Below the pieces are notes generated by a model, which saw only the letters and a list, made by a program, of their open reading frames with translations, did no database searches and was not told where the DNA came from. This document shows positions 1 to 7,355 of a stretch of DNA of 32,151 nt, piece by piece. The position numbers were made by a program, and so were the translations under genes. Origin of the DNA: SZAS-103 sp038316385 (GTDB lineage: Bacteria; Pseudomonadota; Gammaproteobacteria; Xanthomonadales; Xanthomonadaceae); assembly GCA_038316385.1 (NCBI GenBank), contig JBBQAN010000028.1:1-32151 (forward strand), given 5' to 3'. Numbering within the stretch: the first letter of the stretch is position 1; the number at the start of each line of letters is the position of its first letter.

Positions 1-519
1 GTGTTGTGCGTGATCAACAACGGTTGGGCGATCTCGGTGCCGCGCAGCGCGCAGACCGGCGCTGAAACACTCGCGCAGAAAGGTATCGCCGGCGGATTGC
101 ATTGCTTGCAAATTGATGGCAACGATTTGATCGCGGTGCTCGAAGCGATGCGTCGCGCTACCGAACGTGCGCGCAACGGGGAAGGCGCCAGCGTGATCGA
201 GTTCATGACCTATCGCCTGCACGATCACACCACCGCCGATGATGCGCGCCGTTATCGCGGCGAGCAGGAAGTGAAGGACGGCTGGACGCGCGAACCAATG
301 ACGCGTCTGCGCACTTGGCTCACCAACGAAAAGTTGTGGGACGAGAAGAAAGAAAAGGCCTGGGCCGAGGAATGCGGCAACAAGGTCGACATCGAAATCG
401 ACGCCTACCTCAACACCAAGACACAACCGGTCGAAGTCATGTTCGATTTTCTGTATGCGGAGCTGCCGGCGGATCTCGTCGCGCAACGCGACGATGCCAT
501 CGGCTGGGAGAAGCGCTGA
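1..519 (+). CDS. 2-oxoacid dehydrogenase E1 alpha subunit, C-terminal part (5' truncated by window)
   Basis: This is the thiamine-diphosphate-dependent E1 alpha chain of a pyruvate or branched-chain 2-oxoacid dehydrogenase complex, which decarboxylates the 2-oxoacid and passes the acyl group to E2. The reading frame is open from base 1. The visible 172 residues correspond to the second half of a protein that is usually about 360 residues, so the GTG at base 1 is not taken as the start. Seen: the ThDP-binding segment VINNGWAISVP near the beginning and the E1 alpha loop RLHDHTTADDARRYR around residues 72-86. The stop overlaps the E1 beta start (TGATG), which indicates translational coupling in one operon. 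The substrate (pyruvate or branched-chain 2-oxoacids) cannot be decided from this fragment. Confidence 0.93.
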   Translation: MLCVINNGWAISVPRSAQTGAETLAQKGIAGGLHCLQIDGNDLIAVLEAMRRATERARNGEGASVIEFMTYRLHDHTTADDARRYRGEQEVKDGWTREPMTRLRTWLTNEKLWDEKKEKAWAEECGNKVDIEIDAYLNTKTQPVEVMFDFLYAELPADLVAQRDDAIGWEKR

Positions 520-1499
520 TGGCCGCGATTACCCTGATTGAAGCGATCACCCAAGCGCTTGCCTACGAACTCAAGCATGACGATTCCGTCGTCGTGCTGG
601 GCGAAGATGTCGGCATCAATGGCGGCGTGTTCCGCGCTACGGCTGGCCTTTCGCAAAGCTTTGGTCCCGAGCGCGTGATCGATACGCCGCTGGATGAAAC
701 CACGATCGCCGGTCTCACCGTCGGCATGGCATCACAAGGCATGCGTCCGGTGGCCGAAGCGCAATTCGACGGCTTCATGTATCCGATGGTGGATTTCATT
801 GTTTGCCACGCCGCTCGCATGCGCTATCGCACGCGCGGCCGTCTCACCTGCCCGATGGTGTTGCGCGTGCCGTGGGGCGGCGGTATTCGTGCGCCGGAAC
901 ATCATTCCGAAGCGAACGAAGCGATCTTCACCAATGTGCCCGGCCTGCGCGTGGTGCTGCCATCGTCGCCGCAACGCGCGTATGGATTGCTGCTCGCGGC
1001 GATCCGCGATCCGGACCCGGTGATCTTCATGGAGCCCAAGCGCATCTACCGTCAGTACAAGGAGGAGGTGCCGGATGACGGCGAGGCATTGCCGCTCGAC
1101 GTGTGCTTCGTGCTGCGCGATGGCAGTGATGTAACGTTGGTGACGTGGGGCTCGCAGGTCAAGGAAACGCTGGAGTCGGCCGACGCACTCGCGAAGGAAG
1201 GCATCAGCGCCGAAGTCATCGACGTCGCCACGCTGACACCGCTCGACTTCGACACCATCCGCGAATCCGTGCAGAAGACTGGCCGCTGCGTGATCGTGCA
1301 TGAGGCGCCGCGCACCGCCGGGTTCGGTGCCGAGATCGCCGCACGCGTCGCCGAGGAATGTCTGTTCGAGTTGCTCGCACCCGTGCAGCGCGTCACCGGT
1401 TACGACACCCACATTCCGCTGTTTCGGTTGGAGATGAAATATCTGCCGAGCGTCGAAAAGATCGTCGCTGCGGTGAAGCGCACTTTGGCGGTGAGTTGA
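519..1499 (+). CDS. 2-oxoacid dehydrogenase E1 beta subunit
   Basis: This 326-residue protein is the transketolase-like beta chain of the E1 heterotetramer and pairs with the upstream alpha chain. The start ATG at 519 overlaps the alpha stop codon; a longer reading from 315 only runs over the alpha gene and is rejected. Family landmarks are GEDVGINGGVFRAT near residues 29-42, the segment from DTPLDE through the glycine-rich PWGGGIRAPEHHSE stretch, and EPKRIYR. The C-terminal transketolase domain carries VTWGSQV and the conserved VHEAPRTAGFGAEIAA segment. The EPKRIYR form resembles branched-chain 2-oxoacid (2-oxoisovalerate) E1 beta chains, but pyruvate E1 beta chains of this type are close, so the substrate is left open. 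Length is normal for the family. Confidence 0.95.
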   Translation: MAAITLIEAITQALAYELKHDDSVVVLGEDVGINGGVFRATAGLSQSFGPERVIDTPLDETTIAGLTVGMASQGMRPVAEAQFDGFMYPMVDFIVCHAARMRYRTRGRLTCPMVLRVPWGGGIRAPEHHSEANEAIFTNVPGLRVVLPSSPQRAYGLLLAAIRDPDPVIFMEPKRIYRQYKEEVPDDGEALPLDVCFVLRDGSDVTLVTWGSQVKETLESADALAKEGISAEVIDVATLTPLDFDTIRESVQKTGRCVIVHEAPRTAGFGAEIAARVAEECLFELLAPVQRVTGYDTHIPLFRLEMKYLPSVEKIVAAVKRTLAVS

Positions 1500-1506
1500 G
1501 TCACAG

Positions 1507-1866
1507 GTGATGCGTGTTTTCGACATCACTCCCGGAAACAAAGGCCTGGTCGCGTTCGAGGTCAACGCTGCGCTGGGCAGACGTCGCGCCGCGCGTGTCG
1601 TTGCGGCCATCGCAGGCGTGCGCATCCTCCGCCGCCCTCGCCTGCTTGCCGGAGTTCGCGAAGAGGTATTTTGCGAGTTCGAATTGAAAGGCCAGCGTTT
1701 CAATGTATGGGAACCATTCGGTGGCAGCAGCCGCTACTGGATCGGATCAAGCAATGCTGCGGCAGCGTCGGTGTTGCAAGTGGTGCGTCAGGCATTTATC
1801 GATTACACGTTTCCCAAATCCCCGTGGCTCGCAATCTGGACGCGACAAGGCAAAGGAACTTTATGA
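1507..1866 (+). CDS. hypothetical protein between E1 beta and E2
   Basis: This 119-residue protein is not recognised. It lies 7 bp after the E1 beta stop, and its TGA overlaps the E2 start (ATGA), so it appears to be translated as part of the dehydrogenase operon. GTG at 1507 has a weak GAG-containing ribosome site about 6 nt upstream; the next codon, ATG at 1510, is an alternative start. The N-terminal half is basic and rich in Ala, Arg and Val. The C-terminal half is Trp/Phe-containing (VWEPFGGSSRYW). No signal peptide, membrane segment or cofactor motif is evident. Its position suggests a role linked to the complex, but that is inference from location only. Confidence 0.7.
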   Translation: MMRVFDITPGNKGLVAFEVNAALGRRRAARVVAAIAGVRILRRPRLLAGVREEVFCEFELKGQRFNVWEPFGGSSRYWIGSSNAAAASVLQVVRQAFIDYTFPKSPWLAIWTRQGKGTL

Positions 1867-3275
1867 GCGCGAAAAAAACATTCATCCTCCCTGATCTCGG
1901 CGAAGGCTTGCCGGATGCGACTATCGTCGAATGGTTCGTGAAAATCGGCGACATCATCAAGCTCGACGAACCGCTGGTTTCGATGGAAACCGCGAAAGCG
2001 GTCGTCGAAGTGCCGTCGCCCTACTCCGGCAAGGTCGTCAAGCTCGCGGGTGCGGGCGGAGACATCGTGATCACCGGCGCGATGTTGGCCGAAGTCGAAC
2101 TCGACCCAAGCCTGCCGCAGCGCGCCGAAGCGCAGGATACCGGCCATCACCATGGCCCAGCCAAAGGGGCGGGGACGCATCTGCCCAACGACAGCGACAA
2201 GGTGATCGCATCGGATGAAGGCGGCGAGATCGACGAAACCAATCGTACCGCCAGCAAGGCTTCCGTCGGCGATGCGCCCAAACGTGAAGCGGATGCCGGC
2301 ACCGTGGTCGGTGCGATGCAGAGTTCGGATGCGGTACGCAGTGAAACCGCGCTCGCGATCGGCGGCGTCAAGGCCGTCCCGGCCGTGCGTGCGTTGGCGA
2401 AGAAGATGAAGATTGATCTTTCGCGCGTCAAGCCATCCGGTGCTGACGGCGTAATTACGTTAAAGGATGTGAAGGACGCCGCCGCGAACGGTAGCGCTGT
2501 TGCCGGAGCCACGCCTGCTTCGACGCATGCGGCTTCCATCCATACCTCGACCGATATGCCACGCGCGGAAGTTGCACGTACGCCACTGTCCGCCGCCGGC
2601 AAACCGATGCGCACGCAGCCGCCCGGCATCGCCGCATCCGGCCAACCCGAGCAACTCAAGGGCGTGCGGCGCAACATGGCGCGGGTGATGGCCGCCGCGC
2701 ATGCGCATGTCGTTCCGACCACGCTGGTGGACGACGCCGACCTGCACGCATGGATCGGCAAACAGGACATCACCGCGCGCCTGATCCGCTCGATCGTCGC
2801 CGCATGCAAGACAGTGCCAGCGCTCAACGCATGGTTCGATGGCGAGAAGCTGGTCCGTACGATGCATCCGCATGTCGACATCGGCATCGCCGTGGATACC
2901 GACGATGGCCTGTTCGTACCGGCGTTGCGCAATGCCGACATGCTCGATGCCGCCAGTGTCCGCACCGCGATCAAGCGCCTGCGCATGCAGGTCGAGGACC
3001 GCAGCATTCCCGCGTCTGAACTGTCGGGCCACACGATCTCGCTGTCGAACTTCGGCATGTTCGCCGGCCGCTACGCGACACCCGTCGTCGTGCCGCCGAC
3101 CGTCGCGATTATCGGCGCCGGCAAGCTCTGCCACGATGTGGTCGCGGTGATGGGCGGTATCGAAGTGCATCGGCGCATGCCGATCTCGCTAACGTTCGAT
3201 CACCGCGCCTGCACCGGCGGCGAAGCGGCACGCTTCCTCAAAGCGTTGCTCGACGACTTGGCGCAGCCGCACTGA
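1863..3275 (+). CDS. 2-oxoacid dehydrogenase E2, dihydrolipoamide acyltransferase
   Basis: This 470-residue E2 core enzyme accepts the acyl group on a lipoyl arm and transfers it to CoA. Domains in order: one N-terminal lipoyl domain (about residues 5-82) with the lipoylation site ETAKA, lysine 45, where ETDKA is more usual; an Ala/Thr/His-rich linker; a peripheral-subunit-binding domain at about 169-205 (VPAVRALAKKMKIDLSRV); another linker; and the catalytic acyltransferase domain from about 265 to the end. The active-site histidine is H447 in DHRACTGGEAARF. The residue normally filled by Asp in HRxxDG is Thr451. ATG 1863 was chosen because it begins the lipoyl domain and overlaps the previous stop. 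No E3 (lipoamide dehydrogenase) gene follows, so E3 must be encoded elsewhere. Confidence 0.94.
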   Translation: MSAKKTFILPDLGEGLPDATIVEWFVKIGDIIKLDEPLVSMETAKAVVEVPSPYSGKVVKLAGAGGDIVITGAMLAEVELDPSLPQRAEAQDTGHHHGPAKGAGTHLPNDSDKVIASDEGGEIDETNRTASKASVGDAPKREADAGTVVGAMQSSDAVRSETALAIGGVKAVPAVRALAKKMKIDLSRVKPSGADGVITLKDVKDAAANGSAVAGATPASTHAASIHTSTDMPRAEVARTPLSAAGKPMRTQPPGIAASGQPEQLKGVRRNMARVMAAAHAHVVPTTLVDDADLHAWIGKQDITARLIRSIVAACKTVPALNAWFDGEKLVRTMHPHVDIGIAVDTDDGLFVPALRNADMLDAASVRTAIKRLRMQVEDRSIPASELSGHTISLSNFGMFAGRYATPVVVPPTVAIIGAGKLCHDVVAVMGGIEVHRRMPISLTFDHRACTGGEAARFLKALLDDLAQPH

Positions 3276-3282
3276 GGCAACG

Positions 3283-3666
3283 ATGCATCACAGCCGCCTC
3301 GGTACTCTGGTTCTGGATTGCCGCGTCGACGACCTGCGCGACGCGGCAACCTTCTGGAGCAATGCGCTTGGCAAGCCGATCGTCACCGTCGATCAGGACG
3401 GCGATGGCAAGTATGCCGAGCTGAAAACCGATCCCGACGAACCGATCATCCTGCTGCAGAAAGTTGGACACGAAGCGCGCGTCCATCTCGACATGGAAAC
3501 CGACGACCTCGAAGCCGAAGCCGCGCGCCTCGAATCACTGGGCGCGAAGCGCATCGCCTTCGTGCGTTACCGCTGGTGGGTAATGGAAGCGCCGACCGGG
3601 CATCGTTTCTGCGTCGTGCAGAAGCAGCGCGACGCATTCGGGCCGCATCTCAACGCTTGGGATTGA
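3283..3666 (+). CDS. VOC / glyoxalase-like domain protein
   Basis: This 127-residue protein has the vicinal oxygen chelate (glyoxalase-like) pattern. It begins TLVLDCRVDDLRDAATFWSNALG, followed by a central strand HLDMETDDLEAEAARLESLGA and a closing segment MEAPTGHRFCVVQ. These are the two beta-alpha-beta halves of a single-domain VOC protein. It starts 7 bp after the E2 stop with a GAGG ribosome site, so it is probably the last gene of the dehydrogenase operon. Such proteins can be metal-dependent lyases, dioxygenases or binding proteins, and the substrate cannot be predicted here. Length and start are normal for the family. Confidence 0.82.
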   Translation: MHHSRLGTLVLDCRVDDLRDAATFWSNALGKPIVTVDQDGDGKYAELKTDPDEPIILLQKVGHEARVHLDMETDDLEAEAARLESLGAKRIAFVRYRWWVMEAPTGHRFCVVQKQRDAFGPHLNAWD

Positions 3667-3706
3667 GCCGCCAATGTATTTCCGCCGATGCAACAGGAAT
3701 CAATAG

Positions 3707-4420
3707 GTGATACGAGCGGCGCTACTGGCAGCGGCTCTTCTTGCTTTTGGTTGTGCGACAGCGAAGGGGCTTGTCGTCGAGACGATCCATCAGGACATCG
3801 ATGGCGATGGGAAGCCCGATTCGGTGACTCTGTCCTTGACGACGGAGCCCAATGAGCCGGGAGACTTCAATCGGATTGCGCTTTCGCTGACGGCTTCCGG
3901 AAAGCACTTTACGTTTGAGGATGACGGTCTCTGGATACCAATCCACCGCAATGATCTCGGGTCATCGCCTCGTCGTTCTGTTGCAAACCTGATGCACTCG
4001 AACAAGCTGATCCTGGCCAAGGCTGTCGAAGGTGACTACCTGTTGATGATGATTGGCTACCTCTATGCGAGCGATCCCCAGAAGCTCACGGTGATCCGTC
4101 TGTCGAAGGCGGGCGCCAAAGTGGTTCTGAGCCATGAAATGGACCTGGAAGAGTTTGGAGACATCGATCACGACGGCAAGACAGACATCGTGGGAGCTAT
4201 GGTTTCCGAGCCCATGGGGCCAGACTGTCATTCCTACGATCCGGATGTGGTTTATTCACTGCGCGACACTTTTCGGTTCAATCGGCGATTGACCGAACGT
4301 TACGATCGCCAACACGATGGGTTTTATGCAGCCGACGACAAGAAATATCTCGTGATGGAACGTCAGCACGGCAAGAGGGAGCTGCTGCCCGAAAGCGAAT
4401 TCAACCGCTGTAGCAAGTAG
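3707..4420 (+). CDS. exported protein with two Asp-rich DxDxDG-type repeats, function unknown
   Basis: This 237-residue protein is not assigned to a named family. It starts with GTG, preceded at about 8 nt by AGGA. The first 20 residues form a signal sequence ending LLAFGCATA; this could be a weak lipobox (Cys16) or an ordinary signal peptidase site after ATA. Two calcium-loop-like motifs, DIDGDGKPDSV near residue 30 and DIDHDGKTDIV near 150, resemble the Asp-rich repeats of FG-GAP/VCBS-type extracellular proteins. The gene looks less GC-rich than its neighbours (29 G/C in the 60 bases at 3901-3960), which hints at separate origin. It stands alone between the dehydrogenase operon and the convergent trpS unit. 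Confidence 0.8.
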   Translation: MIRAALLAAALLAFGCATAKGLVVETIHQDIDGDGKPDSVTLSLTTEPNEPGDFNRIALSLTASGKHFTFEDDGLWIPIHRNDLGSSPRRSVANLMHSNKLILAKAVEGDYLLMMIGYLYASDPQKLTVIRLSKAGAKVVLSHEMDLEEFGDIDHDGKTDIVGAMVSEPMGPDCHSYDPDVVYSLRDTFRFNRRLTERYDRQHDGFYAADDKKYLVMERQHGKRELLPESEFNRCSK

Positions 4421-4472
4421 CTCGGGACAGCCAAGGCGCTTTTCGCCTTCGCAAACGGTTGAATTAATTCGG

Positions 4473-4784
4473 CTATTTCGAACTATCCGGCTCGGTCGAA
4501 CGCAGCATGCGCGGTCGCGTCATCAATGCAAGCGTCATTACGCCGAGGAACACGCCATATGCGACCAGCGTCGCCAGCACTTGCTTCCACAATGGGCCAG
4601 CTTCCAGCGTGGCATTGAGATAGCCCCAGCGCATGCCCAGGAAACTGCCGATGCCAGCGAGCAAGAGCGCGGTCGTATCGAACAACGCGCGCATCGATGT
4701 ACGTGGCGTGCGTGGATAGATCCAGAACAATGCGCCGAGGATCACGAACCACGGCGCGAACAGGATGAGTGTGAGATAAGGCAT
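4473..4784 (-). CDS. small integral membrane protein
   Basis: This 103-residue membrane protein of unknown function has three predicted transmembrane helices: residues about 3-22 (LTLILFAPWFVILGALFWIY), about 35-52 and about 69-89. ATG at 4784 is preferred because the helix starts at once and the gene then begins 4 bp after the trpS stop. An upstream in-frame ATG at 4853 would overlap trpS by 65 bp and add a Cys/His-rich tail that is simply trpS in another frame. It is probably co-transcribed with trpS. The family is not recognised beyond a general impression of conserved membrane proteins in Xanthomonadales. Confidence 0.78.
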   Translation of the reverse strand: MPYLTLILFAPWFVILGALFWIYPRTPRTSMRALFDTTALLLAGIGSFLGMRWGYLNATLEAGPLWKQVLATLVAYGVFLGVMTLALMTRPRMLRSTEPDSSK

Positions 4785-4788
4785 CGCC

Positions 4789-6075
4789 TCAACCAGCCTC
4801 TTGCAACTGCAGCAATGCTGCTGTGACCGATGCGTCATCCGCATCGGCAACACGAACGATGCTGTCGCCTAACGAGTCGAGATCGATCGCCCCCGATTTG
4901 ATGCTGGCGATGATCGATCCAGCTTCTTTTGGTGATGCGAAGCCAATGCTTTGCAGCAACACGCGACCGTCGCCAGCAAGCAATTTGAAATAGAACTTGC
5001 CGTCGTTCTCTCGGTATTGCTTGAACAGCGGCAATGCGGACTTCGATTTCTCGCGTGCGTTCGTTGACGCGGTTGCAGAGAGGTCTCGCAAGCCGATTGA
5101 TTCGCGAAGCTTCCTCAACAACGGCGCCGCAATCGCACGCGCCTTTTCTGCGCCGTGGCGCAACTGTTGTTCGATGTGCGCTGGCTGCGCGATCAAGGTT
5201 TCGTAGCGTTCGCGCAAAGGCGCGATCTCCGCATCGATCCGTTCAAATAGTTTCTGCTTCGCATTGCCCCAGCCAATGCCATCCGCGAATGTCTTGCGCA
5301 TCGCAGCGGTTTCCTCGGTACTAGCGAACGCGCGATACAGATCGAACACATTCGACGTATCGGCATCCTTCGGCTCACCAGGCATTTTCGAATCGGTAAC
5401 GATTCCCGCAATCAACTTCTTCAACTCGCTGCGGCTGCAGAACAGCGGGATCGTGTTGTCGTAACTCTTGCTCATCTTGCGACCATCGAGGCCGGGCAAG
5501 GTGGCGACGTGTTCCTCGATCTGCGCTTGCGGTAGTACGAAATGTTCGCCGTAGAGATGGTTGAAGCGCGCGCCGATATCGCGCGCCATCTCGATGTGTT
5601 GCACCTGATCACGACCAACCGGTACCTTGTTGGCGTTGAACAAAAGGATGTCTGCGGCCATCAGCACCGGATACATGAAAAGGCCAGCGGTGATGCCGGC
5701 ATCCGGATCGTCGCCTTCGCCAACGTTGCGATCTACCGCCGCCTTGTAGGCATGCGCGCGATTGAGCAGGCCTTTTGCGGCGACGCAGGTCAGCAACCAG
5801 GTGAGTTCCGGAATCTCGGGAATGTCGGATTGGCGATAGAACCAGACCTTGTCAGGATCGAGTCCGCAGGCAAGCCACGCGGCGGCGATTTCCAGCGTTG
5901 AGCGTTGCACGCGCGCTGGATCGGTCACCTTAATCAGTGCGTGGTAATCGGCGAGAAAATAAAAACTTTCGACACCGGGCGCATGGCTCGCGGCAATCGC
6001 CGGGCGGATCGCGCCGACGTAATTGCCGAGATGCGGCGTGCCGGACGTTGTGATGCCGGTGAGGATGCGGGGCAT
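4789..6075 (-). CDS. trpS: tryptophanyl-tRNA synthetase
   Basis: This enzyme charges tRNA-Trp with tryptophan and is a class I synthetase with a Rossmann fold. The HIGH-equivalent motif is HLGN at residues 15-18 in the typical N-terminus TGITTSGTPHLGNYVGA, and KMSKS is intact at 200-204. The core ends near residue 330. About 98 further residues follow, so the protein has 428 residues where the common bacterial enzyme has about 330. The extension includes a segment (357-395, around FYFKLLAGDGRVLLQS) resembling the YegP/DUF1508 fold seen at the end of some proteobacterial TrpS proteins. ATG 6075 is chosen because the protein motif starts there; earlier in-frame ATGs lie over the divergent promoter region. 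A small membrane-protein gene follows within 4 bp. Confidence 0.95.
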   Translation of the reverse strand: MPRILTGITTSGTPHLGNYVGAIRPAIAASHAPGVESFYFLADYHALIKVTDPARVQRSTLEIAAAWLACGLDPDKVWFYRQSDIPEIPELTWLLTCVAAKGLLNRAHAYKAAVDRNVGEGDDPDAGITAGLFMYPVLMAADILLFNANKVPVGRDQVQHIEMARDIGARFNHLYGEHFVLPQAQIEEHVATLPGLDGRKMSKSYDNTIPLFCSRSELKKLIAGIVTDSKMPGEPKDADTSNVFDLYRAFASTEETAAMRKTFADGIGWGNAKQKLFERIDAEIAPLRERYETLIAQPAHIEQQLRHGAEKARAIAAPLLRKLRESIGLRDLSATASTNAREKSKSALPLFKQYRENDGKFYFKLLAGDGRVLLQSIGFASPKEAGSIIASIKSGAIDLDSLGDSIVRVADADDASVTAALLQLQEAG

Positions 6076-6103
6076 GGGATTCGTGCTTGCAAGGTCGGCG
6101 CAA

Positions 6104-6109
6104 ATTGTA
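6104..6109 (-). promoter_or_regulatory. predicted -10 box for trpS
   Basis: On the minus strand this reads TACAAT, one mismatch from the sigma-70 consensus. It lies about 29 nt upstream of the chosen trpS ATG and would give a leader of roughly 20 nt. No good -35 element is seen at 16-18 nt upstream, so this is a prediction by position and -10 sequence only. Confidence 0.35.
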
Positions 6110-6190
6110 TCCCGTCGACTAATGAAGCGGTCGGCTAACCCCGTTCCGGCAGGGAGCGCGTTGCATGGACTACCAACCACGAGGTGTCCC

Positions 6191-7069
6191 ATGAAAACGC
6201 TGATGAACATGATGCTGGCTTCGATGTGCGCGTTGTCCGCGACCGCCTGCGCGCGGCCGCTGGTCGATCTGTCGGTGGTCGATCGCGATACCGGCGCGAC
6301 CTTGCAAACCTATTCGCAGCATGGCCGCAGTTACGTCCCCGGCGAGCCCGGTCATCGTTATGCGCTGCGCCTGTACAACCACACCGACCAGCGCGTGATG
6401 GTGGTGCTGAGTGTCGATGGGGTCAACGCCGTCACCGGTCAGACCGCCGGCACCAGCCAGCCCGGCTACGTGCTCGATCCGTGGCAGACCACCGAGATCG
6501 CCGGCTGGCGCAAGAGCTACAGCGATATCGCGCAGTTCGTCTTCACCGCGATCGACGACAGTTATGCGGCACGTACCGGGCGTCCGGACAATGTCGGCGT
6601 GATCGGCATGGCGGTGTTCCGCGAACGCGCACCGGAACCGGTGTACGGGCGGCCGATCTACGCGCCACCCGTTGCGGAGCGCCAAGACAAAGACGAAGGC
6701 GGTTCGTACGACCGCCGCTACGAAGGACGCGCCGATGCGCCCGCGCCGCCGGCGGCAAGTGCCGCGCAGGCTGCTGGGTCCGGGTACGCCACCGCAAAGG
6801 CGAGCGGCAATATGAGTCGCGCGCAGGCGACCGACAGCGTCGCCCAGGAAATCGGCACAGGCCACGGCGACCGCGAATATTCACCGACCTCGCAAACCGA
6901 TTTTGTGCGCCTGAGTTCGTCGCCGCAGCAGGTCGCGCAATTGTTCTACGACACCCCGCAGCAATTGGTCGCGCGCGGAATCATGCCGCGCTGGTATGCC
7001 TATCGCACTCCACGCGACGACGCGCCGCAAGCGTTTCCGACCGGCTTCGTGGCCGATCCTTCATGGTGA
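6191..7069 (+). CDS. exported hypothetical protein with a disordered Ala/Pro segment
   Basis: This 292-residue protein has an N-terminal export signal (MKTLMNMMLASMCALSATAC), with cleavage likely near the Cys21-Ala22 region either as signal peptidase I (ACA) or as an atypical lipoprotein. ATG 6191 follows GAGG at about 7-10 nt. Residues 25-150 form a compact beta-rich domain (LYNHTDQRVMVVLSVDGVNAVTG, then DPWQTTEIAGW). This is followed by a low-complexity stretch rich in Ala, Pro, Asp and Gly (about 165-235) and a C-terminal tail with RLSSSPQQVAQLFYDT. It is not recognised as a characterised family. It is a single-gene unit, divergent from trpS and ended by the terminator at 7097. Confidence 0.82.
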   Translation: MKTLMNMMLASMCALSATACARPLVDLSVVDRDTGATLQTYSQHGRSYVPGEPGHRYALRLYNHTDQRVMVVLSVDGVNAVTGQTAGTSQPGYVLDPWQTTEIAGWRKSYSDIAQFVFTAIDDSYAARTGRPDNVGVIGMAVFRERAPEPVYGRPIYAPPVAERQDKDEGGSYDRRYEGRADAPAPPAASAAQAAGSGYATAKASGNMSRAQATDSVAQEIGTGHGDREYSPTSQTDFVRLSSSPQQVAQLFYDTPQQLVARGIMPRWYAYRTPRDDAPQAFPTGFVADPSW

Positions 7070-7096
7070 GTCGGCGCACGCGCATACGCCTGGAAG

Positions 7097-7127
7097 AACG
7101 GGCCGGATCAAACCGGCCCGTTTTTTT
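7097..7127 (+). terminator. rho-independent terminator after the exported-protein gene
   Basis: A perfect 10-bp stem, AACGGGCCGG paired with CCGGCCCGTT, closes a 6-nt loop (ATCAAA) and runs directly into a T tract (7121-7127). It starts 27 nt after the stop at 7069. On the opposite strand the hairpin is not followed by a T run, so it serves the plus-strand gene. Confidence 0.9.
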
Positions 7128-7151
7128 GCGGGCTTTCAGGAACCGCAGGAT

Positions 7152-7298
7152 TCAAGCAGGGCATTGTCCCGTGCACTCCGCGACTGCAGTCGCGCTGCTG
7201 ACCGGTTTCATGTCGCGACCGTTGTGGAGTCTGTTGCAGCCGGCCAGCAGCAGCGCGGCAAACACGCACAACATCGTCAATGCGATTGAACGCTTCAT
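7152..7298 (-). CDS. small lipoprotein (48 residues)
   Basis: The frame starts at ATG 7298 behind a consensus AAGGAG ribosome site 6 nt upstream and encodes 48 residues. The N-terminus MKRSIALTMLCVFAALLLAGC is a textbook lipoprotein signal with lipobox LAGC and Cys21 as the lipidated residue. The mature part is only about 28 residues (NRLHNGRDMKPVSSATAVAE and a short CTGQCPA tail with two Cys). It resembles entericidin-sized lipoproteins in length, but no family is assigned. It lies 57 nt downstream of arginase on the same strand and could share its transcript. A 16-bp perfect palindrome (CGCGACTGCAGTCGCG, 7179-7194) falls inside the gene. Confidence 0.72.
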   Translation of the reverse strand: MKRSIALTMLCVFAALLLAGCNRLHNGRDMKPVSSATAVAECTGQCPA

Positions 7299-7355
7299 GG
7301 GCAACTCCTTTGTGGAGAATCGATTTATATTCCGTCGGCGCGGCTCGCGCCGAAG

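Noticed and set aside
4433..4455. Hairpin AAGGCG/CGCCTT between the 3707 gene and the trpS unit
   Set aside because: Short stem with no following T run in either direction; terminator function is not supported.
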